From DAOUJH01 sp965116555 (GTDB lineage: Bacteria; Chloroflexota; Dehalococcoidia; Lucifugimonadales; QGNO01), in NCBI GenBank assembly GCA_965116555.1, contig OZ220698.1, forward strand, positions 1,178,001-1,242,000: a stretch of DNA of 64,000 nucleotides. Direction: 5' to 3'. Under the pieces are notes generated by a model. The model did not search any database. It saw only the letters and a list, made by a program, of their open reading frames with translations, and was not told the origin of the DNA. Positions 7,996-16,996 of this stretch are shown here, one piece after another (position 1 is the stretch's first letter; each line of letters opens with the position of its first letter). Made by a program: the position numbers and the translations under genes.

Positions 7996-10215
7996 CTAGG
8001 AGGGTACCTTGGTTTTTGCTTCCTTCTTTGCTTCCAGAGAGAGTTGGCCATCGGACGATTTATTGAGATTCACCCTATTGACCTTGATCACCCCCTGCAC
8101 CTCTTCCAACTTTGTGAACAGTCTGCTCAGCTGGTTTACGTCAGTAGTAAACACAGTTAGCTCCATTATGGCAATGCCCTCTTCCGTTTCACGGGTCACC
8201 AGAGAAGCAATGTTCACCTTTTCCCCGGAGACGTGCGTGGTTACGTCTCTGAGCAGACCCACCCTATCCCAGGCCTCCAACACCAGCCGCACGGGGTAAA
8301 GGTTCTTCCTGGCTCCCCAATCTACCTTAATTATTCGCTCGGGCTCATCCTCAGAGGTGACGTTCTTGCACCCCTTGCGGTGAATGGAGACACCTCTATT
8401 GCGCGTAACGTAGCCAACTATCTCATCCTTTGGAAGCGGAGAGCAGCATTGTGCAATATGGGTCAGCAGATTTCCCACCCCCAGCACTTCAATACCGGAA
8501 GCAGGTAATGTGATGGGATCCCGGTAGTCAATGCTGGACGGCTGATGGGGCTCTATTGAAGTAAGCCGTGCAGTCACTTGATTGGCGGTTACGGCGCCGC
8601 TTCCCAGCGCGTAGAACAAATCTTCGACCGAATCCTTATGAAAGAGACGGGCTATCTCTTCCGCAGTGGGCGTTACGTCCAACCTTCGCAACTCACGTGC
8701 CCAGAGCTCTTTACCGCGTTCTACGTTTTCGCTCCGCTCCTGTCTCCGGAACCATAGCCTAATGCGCTGACGAGCCGTAGCGCTCTTCACGTATCCGGCG
8801 TGGGGATTCAGCCAGTCCAAGCTAGGACCGCGTGCCACTTTGCTGGTCAGGATCTCTACCGTATCGCCGTTTTGCAGCGGAGTATCCAAAGCGGTCAGCT
8901 TGCCGTTTACTTTGGCGCCAATACACCTATGGCCTAGCTCCGTGTGCACGTGGTAGGCCAGGTCTATGGACGTGGATCCGGCGGGCAACTCTTTAACGTC
9001 TCCTTTGGGTGTATATACAAAGACCCGGTCTGGGAAGAGGTCCGTCTTGACATTTTCCAGGAACTCTTCAGCACCTGAGACCTCACGCTGCCAGTCAAGG
9101 AGCTGTCGCAGCCAGGTCATCTTCTGCTCGAACACGGAGGGCTGGTTTAGTCCCTCCTTGTACAGCCAGTGAGAGGCCACGCCGTATTCAGCCAGCCTGT
9201 GCATGTCATGGGTCCGGATCTGCACCTCCAACGGCATAGCGCCCGGGCCCATCACGGTTGTATGGAGCGACTGATACAGGTTCTCTTTGGGCTTGGCCAC
9301 GTAATCATCAAACTGTCCGGGAAGCGGAGTCCACAACGCATGCACCACGCCCAAAGTGGTGTAGCACTCGCTCTTTTCATCGACGAGGACTCGGAGAGCA
9401 AACAGGTCATGAATGTCGTTGAAGTCCTTGCGCTGAGCGGCATAAGCCTGCATTTTCATTTGAATGCTGTAGATGTTCTTGGCTCTGCCTGTAACCTGGC
9501 CTTTTATGCCGTGTTCCTTAAGCGCCTGTTCCAGTGTTCGGCGCACCTCTCCTATGTGGCGTTCACGTTCGTCTCTCGTTTTGGACAACAGCTTGGATAT
9601 CTCACGATACCGTGTCGGTTCAAGCTGCTGGAAAGCTATGTCTTCCAGGCGCCATTTGATATCCCACATACCCAGTCTATGAGCAAGCGGTGAGTATATA
9701 TCCAGGGTCTCTTGTGCAATGGCAATCCGCCGGTCCAAGGGCACGTACTTCAGAGTGCGCATGTTGTGAAGGCGGTCAGCCAACTTTATGAGCACAACTC
9801 TCAGGTCCTGGGCCATTGCAACCAGCATCTTGCGCAGGCTGGCAGCCTGGTTACCTCCTTCAGACCGGACCAGAGCACCATCGTCATTTTCAGACGTACG
9901 GAGGTCTAGCCGGTTGAGCTTGGTAACACCGTCTACTAAATGAGCGACCTCAGCCCCGAACTCAGCATCCAACTTGTCCACGGAGACATCACAGTCCTCT
10001 ATGACGTCATGAAGCAAAGCAGCCGCTATCGTCGTGGAATCCAGATGTAAGTCGGCTAGGTACAGTGCAGTCTCCACGGGGTGATTTATGTACGGTTCAC
10101 CGGAAAGCCGCATCTGGCCGGAGTGTGCATCCGCAGCAAAGTCATAAGCCTTGCAGACAAAAGCGACGCGATCGTCCGGCAAGTAGCTCTGCACTCTTGT
10201 AAGAAGATTCTTCAA
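7996..10215 (-). CDS. rel: Bifunctional (p)ppGpp synthetase/hydrolase, RelA/SpoT family
   Basis: Stringent-response enzyme of 739 residues that makes and breaks down (p)ppGpp. The N-terminal HD hydrolase domain keeps HDVIEDC (about residues 69-75) and KLADRLHNMRTL (about 142-153), so hydrolase activity is probably intact. A synthetase domain follows (YQSLHTTVMGPGAMPLEVQIRT near 320-340). Then come a TGS domain (VFVYTPKGDVKELPAGSTSIDLAY) and a C-terminal ACT domain after about residue 660. Start is TTG after a GTGAGGGTG ribosome site. It is transcribed away from hisS and precedes rpsT. Confidence 0.95.
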   Translation of the reverse strand: MKNLLTRVQSYLPDDRVAFVCKAYDFAADAHSGQMRLSGEPYINHPVETALYLADLHLDSTTIAAALLHDVIEDCDVSVDKLDAEFGAEVAHLVDGVTKLNRLDLRTSENDDGALVRSEGGNQAASLRKMLVAMAQDLRVVLIKLADRLHNMRTLKYVPLDRRIAIAQETLDIYSPLAHRLGMWDIKWRLEDIAFQQLEPTRYREISKLLSKTRDERERHIGEVRRTLEQALKEHGIKGQVTGRAKNIYSIQMKMQAYAAQRKDFNDIHDLFALRVLVDEKSECYTTLGVVHALWTPLPGQFDDYVAKPKENLYQSLHTTVMGPGAMPLEVQIRTHDMHRLAEYGVASHWLYKEGLNQPSVFEQKMTWLRQLLDWQREVSGAEEFLENVKTDLFPDRVFVYTPKGDVKELPAGSTSIDLAYHVHTELGHRCIGAKVNGKLTALDTPLQNGDTVEILTSKVARGPSLDWLNPHAGYVKSATARQRIRLWFRRQERSENVERGKELWARELRRLDVTPTAEEIARLFHKDSVEDLFYALGSGAVTANQVTARLTSIEPHQPSSIDYRDPITLPASGIEVLGVGNLLTHIAQCCSPLPKDEIVGYVTRNRGVSIHRKGCKNVTSEDEPERIIKVDWGARKNLYPVRLVLEAWDRVGLLRDVTTHVSGEKVNIASLVTRETEEGIAIMELTVFTTDVNQLSRLFTKLEEVQGVIKVNRVNLNKSSDGQLSLEAKKEAKTKVPS

Positions 10216-10401
10216 TACACCCTCACCCTACCTTAAACTGCATAGTCAAAGTATAACCCAACTGGCCGACTGGGACAAAGTGCGAACATACGGATATGAG
10301 AGTCGCTGATTCAAGGATAACGGCATGTATGCGCCTGCCGTCTTTACTAAGGCGTATGCCTGGAGTATTCTGATTTGACACCCTATCTTTGAGGCTTCCC
10401 T

Positions 10402-11664
10402 TTGTATAGAGCACCCAGAGGCACGTCGGACCAGTTGCCTCAGGAACAAAAATACAGGAAATACGTTGAGGACACGGCTGCGCTGGTATGCCGCACATTT
10501 GGGTTCGAAAGAATCGACACGCCCGTTTTCGAAGCTACAGGACTTTTTGTGCGCACGGTTGGAGAGGAAACGGACGTGGTGCAAAAGGAGATGTACACGT
10601 TTGAAGACAGGGGTGGAGATTCCCTGACTCTGAGGCCTGAAGGCACGGCGCCGGTGTGCCGCGCCTACATTGAGCACGGCATGTCCAACCTGCCTCAGCC
10701 TGTACGACTCTACTACTGCTGCCCCATTTTCAGATATGAAAGGCCGCAGGCAGGCCGGTTCCGGCAGCACAACCAGTTTGGAATTGAAGTTATCGGTGAT
10801 GCCGGCCCATTGGCAGACTTAGAGGTGATCCAGCTTGGTTGGACGTTCACCAGGAACCTTGGACTGACCAACCTGACCCTTGCGATTAACTCCATAGGCG
10901 ACAAGGAATGCCGCCCCGCTTACTTAAATAAGCTAAAAGAGCACTATCTAACGCACCTGCAACAGCTATGCGACGACTGTCGTACGCGGTTTGACAGCAA
11001 CCCTTTGAGGCTGTTGGACTGCAAGCAGACCGGTTGCCAGCCTTTCATTAAGAACGCACCGGCATCCGTTGATAACCTGTGCCTCAGTTGCCAGCAACAC
11101 TGGGACGTTTTGCGGGGACATCTGAAACAGTTGGGGATACCTTACAAAGAGGATCATCGGCTGGTTAGAGGGTTGGACTACTACACCCGCACCGTTTTTG
11201 AGATACAACCCCCGGAAGAGGGGTCCCAAAGCACCGTGTTGGGCGGCGGACGATACGACGGTCTAATCGAGCAACTGGGAGCCCCCTCCACGCCGGGGGT
11301 GGGGTTCGGCAGCGGTATAGAACGGCTGATAGCTAATCTGAAGCGCCAGGGTATCACGCTGCCCGACAGATCACCCAGGCCGGTGGTGATTACAGCTCTA
11401 GGAGAAGGGGCCCAGAGCAAAGGCGTGGAGATCGCGGCCGCCCTCAGAGAGGCCGGCGTTTCCGTACTGATTGCTTCCTCAAGCCGGAGCCTCAGAGCCC
11501 AAATGCGTTACGCTTCCACTATGAACGCAAGTTTCACCGTAATCATCGGAGAAGATGAACTGGTAAGAGGCAAGCTGGGCGTTCGGGACATGGACAACAG
11601 CGACCAGCGAGAAGTGCCTATGCTTGAGATCGTAAATTACCTAACAAAGGCCGCTACAAACTAG
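10402..11664 (+). CDS. hisS: Histidyl-tRNA synthetase
   Basis: Class II aminoacyl-tRNA synthetase of 420 residues. Motif 2 is within RPEGTAPVCRAYIEHGM and FRYERPQAGRFRQHNQFG. The histidine-specific loop LVRGLDYYTRTVFE and motif 3 (GFGSGIERL) are present, and the anticodon-binding domain forms the last 90 residues. An additional set of Cys residues (C-x2-C near 185-188 and a second pair near 225-228) is seen in the insertion domain. Translation starts at a TTG after TTTGAGGCTT. The 186-base gap to rel holds a weak TTTACT-N17-TATTCT promoter candidate about 60 bases upstream. Confidence 0.95.
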   Translation: MYRAPRGTSDQLPQEQKYRKYVEDTAALVCRTFGFERIDTPVFEATGLFVRTVGEETDVVQKEMYTFEDRGGDSLTLRPEGTAPVCRAYIEHGMSNLPQPVRLYYCCPIFRYERPQAGRFRQHNQFGIEVIGDAGPLADLEVIQLGWTFTRNLGLTNLTLAINSIGDKECRPAYLNKLKEHYLTHLQQLCDDCRTRFDSNPLRLLDCKQTGCQPFIKNAPASVDNLCLSCQQHWDVLRGHLKQLGIPYKEDHRLVRGLDYYTRTVFEIQPPEEGSQSTVLGGGRYDGLIEQLGAPSTPGVGFGSGIERLIANLKRQGITLPDRSPRPVVITALGEGAQSKGVEIAAALREAGVSVLIASSSRSLRAQMRYASTMNASFTVIIGEDELVRGKLGVRDMDNSDQREVPMLEIVNYLTKAATN

Positions 11665-11715
11665 AAAAGCAAGTTCAGGGCCCTGTGAAGGTCAAACTCC
11701 CGACATAAGAGAAGG

Positions 11716-12804
11716 ATGATGCTAGACAGATTAGCCGAAATGGAGCTTCGCCTCAACGAAATCGATGAGTTGATGGCGAGTCCAAGCGTAGCCTTAGACA
11801 CCGCAAGATTGATTAGCTTGAGCAGGGAGAGGGCCAGCCTGGAACCGGTGGTCAACTCCTACAAAGAGTATCTTGAAGTCCAGCATTCCCTGGAGGATAC
11901 GCAAAGCATCATCAGAGAAGCAGATGACCCTGATTTGGTGGCTCTGGCTAAAGAAGAGGTCGCGTCTCTGGAGGATAAACGGAACGCCCTTGAAAAGGAC
12001 CTGAAGCAGGCGCTAATACCCACAGACCCCTCCGATACAAGAAACGTCTTCGTGGAGATACGCGCTGCCACCGGGGGAGACGAAGCTTCACTATTTGCCG
12101 GCGATCTTTACCGGATGTACTCCCGCTATGCTCAACTTCAACGCTGGCAAGTTGAACTGGTCGACGCTCATGAATCGGAAGTTGGCGGCTTCAAAGAGAT
12201 CATTTTCCAGGTCAACGGCCGGGACGTCTACAGCTACCTCAAGTATGAAAGTGGCGCCCATCGGGTGCAGAGAGTCCCTGTTACCGAGTCTTCAGGTAGA
12301 TTGCACACGTCCACAGCTACCGTGGCCGTTCTTCCGGAGGCGGAAGAGGTTGACATTGATGTCAAAGACGAGGACTTGAGAATAGACATTTTTCACGCGG
12401 GCGGCCATGGAGGGCAAAATGTTAACAAAGTAGCCACTGCGGTGCGGGTTACCCATCTGCCCACCGGGATAGTGGCCGTTTGCCAGGATGAAAGATCGCA
12501 GCTGCGCAACAAAGAGAAGGCGCTGAACGTACTCAGAGCACGCTTGTTTGACAAAGCGCAACGAGAACAGCAAGCAAGCCTCAGCCAGGAAAGACGGAGC
12601 AAGGTGGGCACCGGAGAACGCTCCGAGAAGATCAGGACCTATAATTTCCCCCAAGACCGTATTACGGACCACAGGATCAACAAGAGCTTCCACAACATAC
12701 AGTCCATCTTAGATGGCGATATGATGCCAGTTGTTGAGCCCCTCAGGGAATATGAACAAAGCCAGCGAATGGAGAGCCTCTGGAACAACAGTCTCGGTTC
12801 GTGA
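11716..12804 (+). CDS. prfA: Peptide chain release factor 1
   Basis: Release factor of 362 residues that ends translation at UAA and UAG. The codon-reading tripeptide is P188-V-T190 in HRVQRVPVTESSGR, the PxT form of RF1 rather than the SPF of RF2. The catalytic GGQ is at 232-234. A long N-terminal coiled region precedes it. Two ATG codons are adjacent after AGAAGG; either may be used. Its end overlaps the start of prmC, whose product methylates the GGQ glutamine. Confidence 0.95.
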   Translation: MMLDRLAEMELRLNEIDELMASPSVALDTARLISLSRERASLEPVVNSYKEYLEVQHSLEDTQSIIREADDPDLVALAKEEVASLEDKRNALEKDLKQALIPTDPSDTRNVFVEIRAATGGDEASLFAGDLYRMYSRYAQLQRWQVELVDAHESEVGGFKEIIFQVNGRDVYSYLKYESGAHRVQRVPVTESSGRLHTSTATVAVLPEAEEVDIDVKDEDLRIDIFHAGGHGGQNVNKVATAVRVTHLPTGIVAVCQDERSQLRNKEKALNVLRARLFDKAQREQQASLSQERRSKVGTGERSEKIRTYNFPQDRITDHRINKSFHNIQSILDGDMMPVVEPLREYEQSQRMESLWNNSLGS

Positions 12805-13651
12805 AGCCGTTCTCAACATAAGCAAGTCGCTCCAAAGCGTGGGAATAGCCGAACATCTTCTGGAAGCCGAGCTTCTGCTGAGCACAGCCCTTGGAATGGA
12901 CCGCGCGGCTCTGTACACGTCTTTCAATGAAGACGTACCCTGTTCCGGCATGCACACGGTGGATAAGCTACTGGAGCAGCGACTGACCCGTGAACCCCTT
13001 CCCTACATCCTGGGTTGCCGCGAATTCTACGGAATGTCTCTAGTGGTAAAGCCCAGCGTATTCATTCCCCGGCCGGAGACGGAGATACTGGTGGATGAGG
13101 CTTTACGCTTGGCCAAGCAGATGCCAAGGCCGCCCAAACTGAGGATAGTGGAAGTGGGCACGGGATGCGGCGCAATCGCCGTAGCATTGGCTTCACACCT
13201 TGGCAACGCGGATATCCAAGCTACTGACATCTCACGCCGGGCCTTGACCACAGCCGAGGCCAATGCCGAGCGCCACGGGCTGCAAAATCGCATAGAGTTC
13301 ATACACTGCGACCTTTTGTCTTGCTTTTTAGGGCCGATAGATATGTTGGTAGCCAACCTACCCTACGTGAGCAGCGCCGCTATATCATCGCTGGAGCCTG
13401 AGATACGCGTGTTCGAACCGCGAGAGGCGTTGGATGGCGGTGACGACGGCCTTCACCTGATCCAGAGGCTTCTGGGGGAGGCGCGCCGTGTATTGAAAGG
13501 CACAGGTGCCATTCTGCTGGAGATGGACCCGCACCAAATGGAGGCGGTAGAGGTGACAGCCAGAAGCTACTGGCCTAGCGCAACAACCAGCAGGCACAAA
13601 GACCTTGCCGGATTGGACAGAGTACTGTCTATACGGTTGTCCGGCTGCTAG
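12752..13651 (+). CDS. prmC: Peptide chain release factor N5-glutamine methyltransferase
   Basis: SAM-dependent enzyme that methylates the GGQ glutamine of release factors. An N-terminal helical domain covers about residues 1-90 (LLEAELLLSTALGMDR ... REPLPYILGCREFYG). The catalytic domain has IPRPETEILV, the SAM loop VEVGTGCGAIAVALA, and the active-site motif NLPY where most homologues have NPPY. The ATG at 12752 lies inside prfA (53-base overlap); a TTG at 12731 is an alternative. The prfA-prmC pairing is classic and supports the call. Confidence 0.92.
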   Translation: MNKASEWRASGTTVSVREAVLNISKSLQSVGIAEHLLEAELLLSTALGMDRAALYTSFNEDVPCSGMHTVDKLLEQRLTREPLPYILGCREFYGMSLVVKPSVFIPRPETEILVDEALRLAKQMPRPPKLRIVEVGTGCGAIAVALASHLGNADIQATDISRRALTTAEANAERHGLQNRIEFIHCDLLSCFLGPIDMLVANLPYVSSAAISSLEPEIRVFEPREALDGGDDGLHLIQRLLGEARRVLKGTGAILLEMDPHQMEAVEVTARSYWPSATTSRHKDLAGLDRVLSIRLSGC

Positions 13652-14613
13652 AGCTCCATCACCACTTTGAGGACGTTGTCCCGCTTTTCGCTGTACATTT
13701 GAAAGGCCTGCTTCGCCTCTGCAAATGGCAGTGTATGAGTCACCAGATGCTCCAGGCTAAGCCTATCCTGAGCCACCAGATCCACGCAGTGCTTGATGTG
13801 GCTCGTGGGATCGTTGGGCGGCCTGGAGCTGATGGTAGGCAGGATGGTGGCAAGGCTGCTCATCATTGCATCGTAGTTGATGGGAAGCACGTCTTCATGA
13901 TGTGGCTGTCCGAACAGCACGGCCAGGCCCATCTTGCGGATGACCTGGAACATCTGGTTGATGGTCTCAGCCTCACCGGCGGCCTCAATCACCACGTCGG
14001 CCTGACTGCCGCCGGTAATTTCAGTCACCGCACCGATAACATCCTCCCTGGACGAATTAATCGTGTGGGTGGCGCCCAGTTGCTTGGAGACCTCCAACCT
14101 GTAGTCCAGCAAATCAACCGTGATGATTTGCCTGGCTCCCTGCTGGGCCATCCAGTACGTGAAGTTCAGTCCAATGGGCCCCTGCCCCATGATCACCACC
14201 CGCTTGCCAAGGACGCTGCCCAACCGGTCGCAGGAGTACATCACCGTGCCCATGTGCTGGCACATAACCCATGTGGAGAGGTCTCCATCGTCGGGGAGAG
14301 GAATTATGCGGCTGGGCGGTTCGGCAAGGTATTCAACCAGGCCCGCGCTCGTGGAAGGAAGCACTATCACACGCTGGCCCACCGAGAGGTCATCGGTGCG
14401 GCTTTCCACGATGACACCGGCGCATTCGTGACACGGCCTGCCATGTTCCAGCGGGTACTGCTCCTCCGGCAGGACTCTATCGAAGATACGCAAGTCGCTG
14501 CCGCAGACGGAGAGTTTCTGGAGCTGTATCAGCGCCTGACCGTCTTTGACCTCAGGCATTGGGATGTCGTCAAACTGTAGCTGCTGGGGACCGACGACAC
14601 GAGCTGCTTGCAT
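13648..14613 (-). CDS. Zinc-type alcohol/polyol dehydrogenase (MDR family)
   Basis: Medium-chain dehydrogenase of 321 residues. Catalytic-zinc signatures are visible near the N-terminus (SVCGSDLRIFDR, with Cys about residue 37) and in EHGRPCHECAGV. The NAD-binding fold has GQGPIGLNFTYWMAQQGA at about 148-165. The four-Cys structural-zinc lobe normal in alcohol and threonine dehydrogenases is absent, which accounts for the shorter length. The start ATG follows GGAGGT. Its stop overlaps that of prmC (convergent). The substrate is unknown; sorbitol or threonine dehydrogenase-like enzymes are the nearest style. Confidence 0.85.
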   Translation of the reverse strand: MQAARVVGPQQLQFDDIPMPEVKDGQALIQLQKLSVCGSDLRIFDRVLPEEQYPLEHGRPCHECAGVIVESRTDDLSVGQRVIVLPSTSAGLVEYLAEPPSRIIPLPDDGDLSTWVMCQHMGTVMYSCDRLGSVLGKRVVIMGQGPIGLNFTYWMAQQGARQIITVDLLDYRLEVSKQLGATHTINSSREDVIGAVTEITGGSQADVVIEAAGEAETINQMFQVIRKMGLAVLFGQPHHEDVLPINYDAMMSSLATILPTISSRPPNDPTSHIKHCVDLVAQDRLSLEHLVTHTLPFAEAKQAFQMYSEKRDNVLKVVMEL

Positions 14614-14793
14614 TGGCTTTTACCTCCGCATGGATGGGTTGGATTCTGCAAGGTAATCTATCATCAAGGCGGAGGAGTTTGCCATAGGCTGAGCAATCGC
14701 GTGGCTAGAACGGCAGGCACCACAGATCAATGATTGATTGAGCATGGATTGTCGGATATATTCAGCGAAGGAACGCTCCCAAGGAGGGCTGAT

Positions 14794-15903
14794 ATGACGA
14801 GCACGGAGACCCAAACTAACATGGCGGGCAAAGTTATCACGGTAAACGGCCCCATGGACCCCGACCAGCTGGGCGCCACCATTATGCACGAGCACATATT
14901 CATAGACTTCTGGCGCGACAAGACGCTTGGATTCAACGCCCCGGCCACGGACGTTGAGATATGGGACCAGAAGCTTACGCTGGAGAACCTGCACCTGGCA
15001 CGCGAACGCAAGCACATGAAGGACAACTATATGCTGACCGACGAAGACGTGGCGGTGCGGGAGCTGCAATACTTCAAGAACAGCGGCGGCGGGACCGTGG
15101 TCGACGTGACGAACATCGGCCTGGGAAGAGACCCTCTGGCCTTGCGAAGGATGGCGAACGCCACCGGCCTCAATGTTGTGATGGGGTCTGGTTGGTACCA
15201 GAAGTTCTATCATCCCGTTGATATGGACGAGCGGACGGTTGAAGACCTGACGAGCGAAATAGTGCAAGACATCACGGTGGGCGTGAACGGCACGGGAATA
15301 AGGTCCGGGATCATTGGAGAGGTGGGAATCAACGGCAACCCGCTGACGCCAAACGAAATAAAGAGCATCAAGGCTTCGGCGCGAGCGAGCAGGGCCACCG
15401 GCACTGCCATATCGTTCCACCAAGGCGGCACGGACAGGGAGAAACTGGAGGTGGCCGGTATCCTGGGAGAGGAAGGAGCAGACCTGAATCGCGTTATATT
15501 CGGGCACAGCAACACCTACGCCGGAGACGTGCCGCTGCTGCTGGAGCTTTTGAAGATGGGCACGTACATCCAGTTCGATACGCTGGGTCGAGTGGGCGCT
15601 CCGGTGGCGCGCTACTCCTACATCTACGATACAGACCTGAACCGGGTGTACCAGTCGGCGGGCGACGTGCTGGTGGCGGAGGCGATACCACAGTTGATAG
15701 AAGCGGGCTACGAGGACCGCATATTGCTATCGCAGGACGTGTGCATGAAGATACACCTGAAGGCTTACGGCGGCACGGGGTACTCGTTCGTCATGGAGAA
15801 GTTCCTCCCCTACCTGCTCACTCTGGGGGTCACGGAGGAACAAGCCACCAAGATGATGTTCGACAACCCCATGCGGGTGCTGACGCTTGTTGAGCCGGGG
15901 TAG
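14794..15903 (+). CDS. Phosphotriesterase-like lactonase/amidohydrolase (paralogue 1)
   Basis: Metal-dependent TIM-barrel hydrolase of 369 residues. The first metal pair is H32-x-H34 in ATIMHEHIFIDFW. The bridging residue is probably Glu in IIGEVGING, as in E. coli Php-type proteins, not the carboxylated Lys of true phosphotriesterase. Later ligands are in SFHQGG, IFGHSNTY and LLSQDVCMK. The ATG at 14794 is chosen because AAGGAGGG lies five bases before it; an upstream TTG at 14734 lacks such a site. It is closely similar through its whole length to the protein at 61289-62410. Lactone hydrolysis is the usual activity of the group; the substrate is not known. Confidence 0.88.
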   Translation: MTSTETQTNMAGKVITVNGPMDPDQLGATIMHEHIFIDFWRDKTLGFNAPATDVEIWDQKLTLENLHLARERKHMKDNYMLTDEDVAVRELQYFKNSGGGTVVDVTNIGLGRDPLALRRMANATGLNVVMGSGWYQKFYHPVDMDERTVEDLTSEIVQDITVGVNGTGIRSGIIGEVGINGNPLTPNEIKSIKASARASRATGTAISFHQGGTDREKLEVAGILGEEGADLNRVIFGHSNTYAGDVPLLLELLKMGTYIQFDTLGRVGAPVARYSYIYDTDLNRVYQSAGDVLVAEAIPQLIEAGYEDRILLSQDVCMKIHLKAYGGTGYSFVMEKFLPYLLTLGVTEEQATKMMFDNPMRVLTLVEPG

Positions 15904-15937
15904 ATCCTGGTAGGCCGAGATATGAGGAGACCGCAGG

Positions 15938-16126
15938 GTGAATGAGTGGCATATTCTAGCGGCAGGTGCGATTTTGGGCACATGTTTCGGAGTGCTTTGG
16001 GCATTTGACTTTGAAACTGAGCGTCTAATGCAAGGGATCGGGAGAGTCGTGGTTGGCTCAGTAGCGGGTTTGGTGATTGCCTTACTGGGATCGCTCTATT
16101 TCAAACTAAGGATGCGGCAGCGGTAA
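15938..16126 (+). CDS. Small membrane protein, unknown
   Basis: Not recognised. 62 residues from a GTG start after a GAGGAG site. Two hydrophobic segments (about residues 7-23 and 36-54) flank a short charged turn (DFETERLMQG), and the C-terminus is basic (KLRMRQR), so it should span the membrane twice. It starts 35 bases after the lactonase gene on the same strand and may be co-transcribed. Confidence 0.5.
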   Translation: MNEWHILAAGAILGTCFGVLWAFDFETERLMQGIGRVVVGSVAGLVIALLGSLYFKLRMRQR

Positions 16127-16155
16127 GCTTGAGATGAGAATATCTAAATGTTGGG

Positions 16156-16311
16156 TTACCAGTCTCCGGTGATAACGAAAGCTAGCAGTATAACAAGCGT
16201 GAGAACCACCACTAATACCAAGAGGCGAGTCCTGGCATAAGGGCTCTCGTCTCTAATCTTCTTGCTATAGAATTCATAACTCGGTCTAGGTATTGGGAGT
16301 ACCTTGTTCAT
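16156..16311 (-). CDS. Small single-span membrane protein, unknown
   Basis: Not recognised. 51 residues from an ATG at 16311: a polar, basic N-terminus (MNKVLPIPRPSYEFYSKKIR), then one strongly hydrophobic helix (LLVLVVVLTLVILLAFVI) running nearly to the C-terminus, giving a tail-anchored shape. Its first 26 bases overlap the end of the upstream 60-residue gene. I consider it probably real because of the clean topology, but there is no homology argument. Confidence 0.4.
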   Translation of the reverse strand: MNKVLPIPRPSYEFYSKKIRDESPYARTRLLVLVVVLTLVILLAFVITGDW

Positions 16312-16468
16312 GGCCTACCCAATTAACATCTACTCCCGTGCGCTCAACAGTGATTTGTACCGCTCGTTCTAACCCATAAGTAAGCCGTTCGCTCCAAACT
16401 ACGTTGTGCCAGTTGCAAACGCCATGAGCTTCTGGCTTTGCTCTACATAGTGGTTCTGCGCATTTCAT
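16286..16468 (-). CDS. Small Cys/His-rich protein, unknown
   Basis: Not recognised. 60 residues with Cys3, Cys8, Cys18 and His21 arranged C-x4-C-x9-C-x2-H, a plausible single zinc site, in MKCAEPLCRAKPEAHGVCNWH. Met at 16468 is the only good start. It overlaps the small membrane protein downstream, so the two may be a coupled pair. Confidence 0.4.
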   Translation of the reverse strand: MKCAEPLCRAKPEAHGVCNWHNVVWSERLTYGLERAVQITVERTGVDVNWVGHEQGTPNT

Positions 16469-16546
16469 TGTCGCATCGTCTACGTTTAGATGAGATTCAA
16501 ACCCACTCCCTTCGGAGTGAGTCTTTCATCCATCTCCCAGATTCCC

Positions 16547-16996
16547 TCACTTCTTGGGGTTGTTGCCCATGTCGTTTTCGCCTTTATCGCCTTTCGCCAT
16601 AGGTTTCATAGTGCCCTCCCCCTCGGAAGCGCCTGGAATAGACTCATCCTCCCCTGCATGATACGGTGTCGCCGACTCCTCTTCTCTAACGGCCAAGACG
16701 TCCTGGCGCAGTCTGTCGTTGAGCCGGGTCTGCCAGCCCGGCCCGCCGGATCGCAAGTGGGCCACAATGTCCTCATCCAAGCGGATGGATACCAACCGCT
16801 TGGTCGGCGCTTTCTGCTTGCCGCGCCTGCGACGGGACCACTCCACCAGTTCCGGGTCAACCTCGATGGCGGGACGGGCGCGGGCCCAGTCATCATCGGT
16901 GATCTCCGGGGCGTCCGGGTCTTCAGCTATGTGCCGCTGTATCTCGGCTTCCTCTTGGTCTGTGGGGCTTATGTGGCCCGGTTTAAGCCTCGGCAT
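16547..16996 (-). CDS. brnA: BrnA-type antitoxin
   Basis: 149-residue ribbon-helix-helix antitoxin of a type II toxin-antitoxin pair. The typical BrnA core is visible: acidic TDDDWARARPAIEVDPELV, then KRLVSIRLDEDIVAHLRSGG, then GWQTRLNDRLRQ, which forms the DNA-binding fold at about residues 65-100. A hydrophilic tail of about 50 residues beyond the core is longer than usual. The ATG at 16996 follows GGAGGAGAGG and overlaps the 3' end of the toxin frame by 14 bases, the normal brnT-brnA layout. It should neutralise BrnT and repress its own promoter. Confidence 0.8.
   Translation of the reverse strand: MPRLKPGHISPTDQEEAEIQRHIAEDPDAPEITDDDWARARPAIEVDPELVEWSRRRRGKQKAPTKRLVSIRLDEDIVAHLRSGGPGWQTRLNDRLRQDVLAVREEESATPYHAGEDESIPGASEGEGTMKPMAKGDKGENDMGNNPKK

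Noticed and set aside
13699..14580. A 293-codon frame antisense to the alcohol dehydrogenase
   Set aside because: Shadow of a well-supported gene; composition is not protein-like.
14620..15507. A 295-codon open frame antisense to the first lactonase
   Set aside because: It mirrors the codon pattern of the real gene, has no ribosome site and no family-like motifs.
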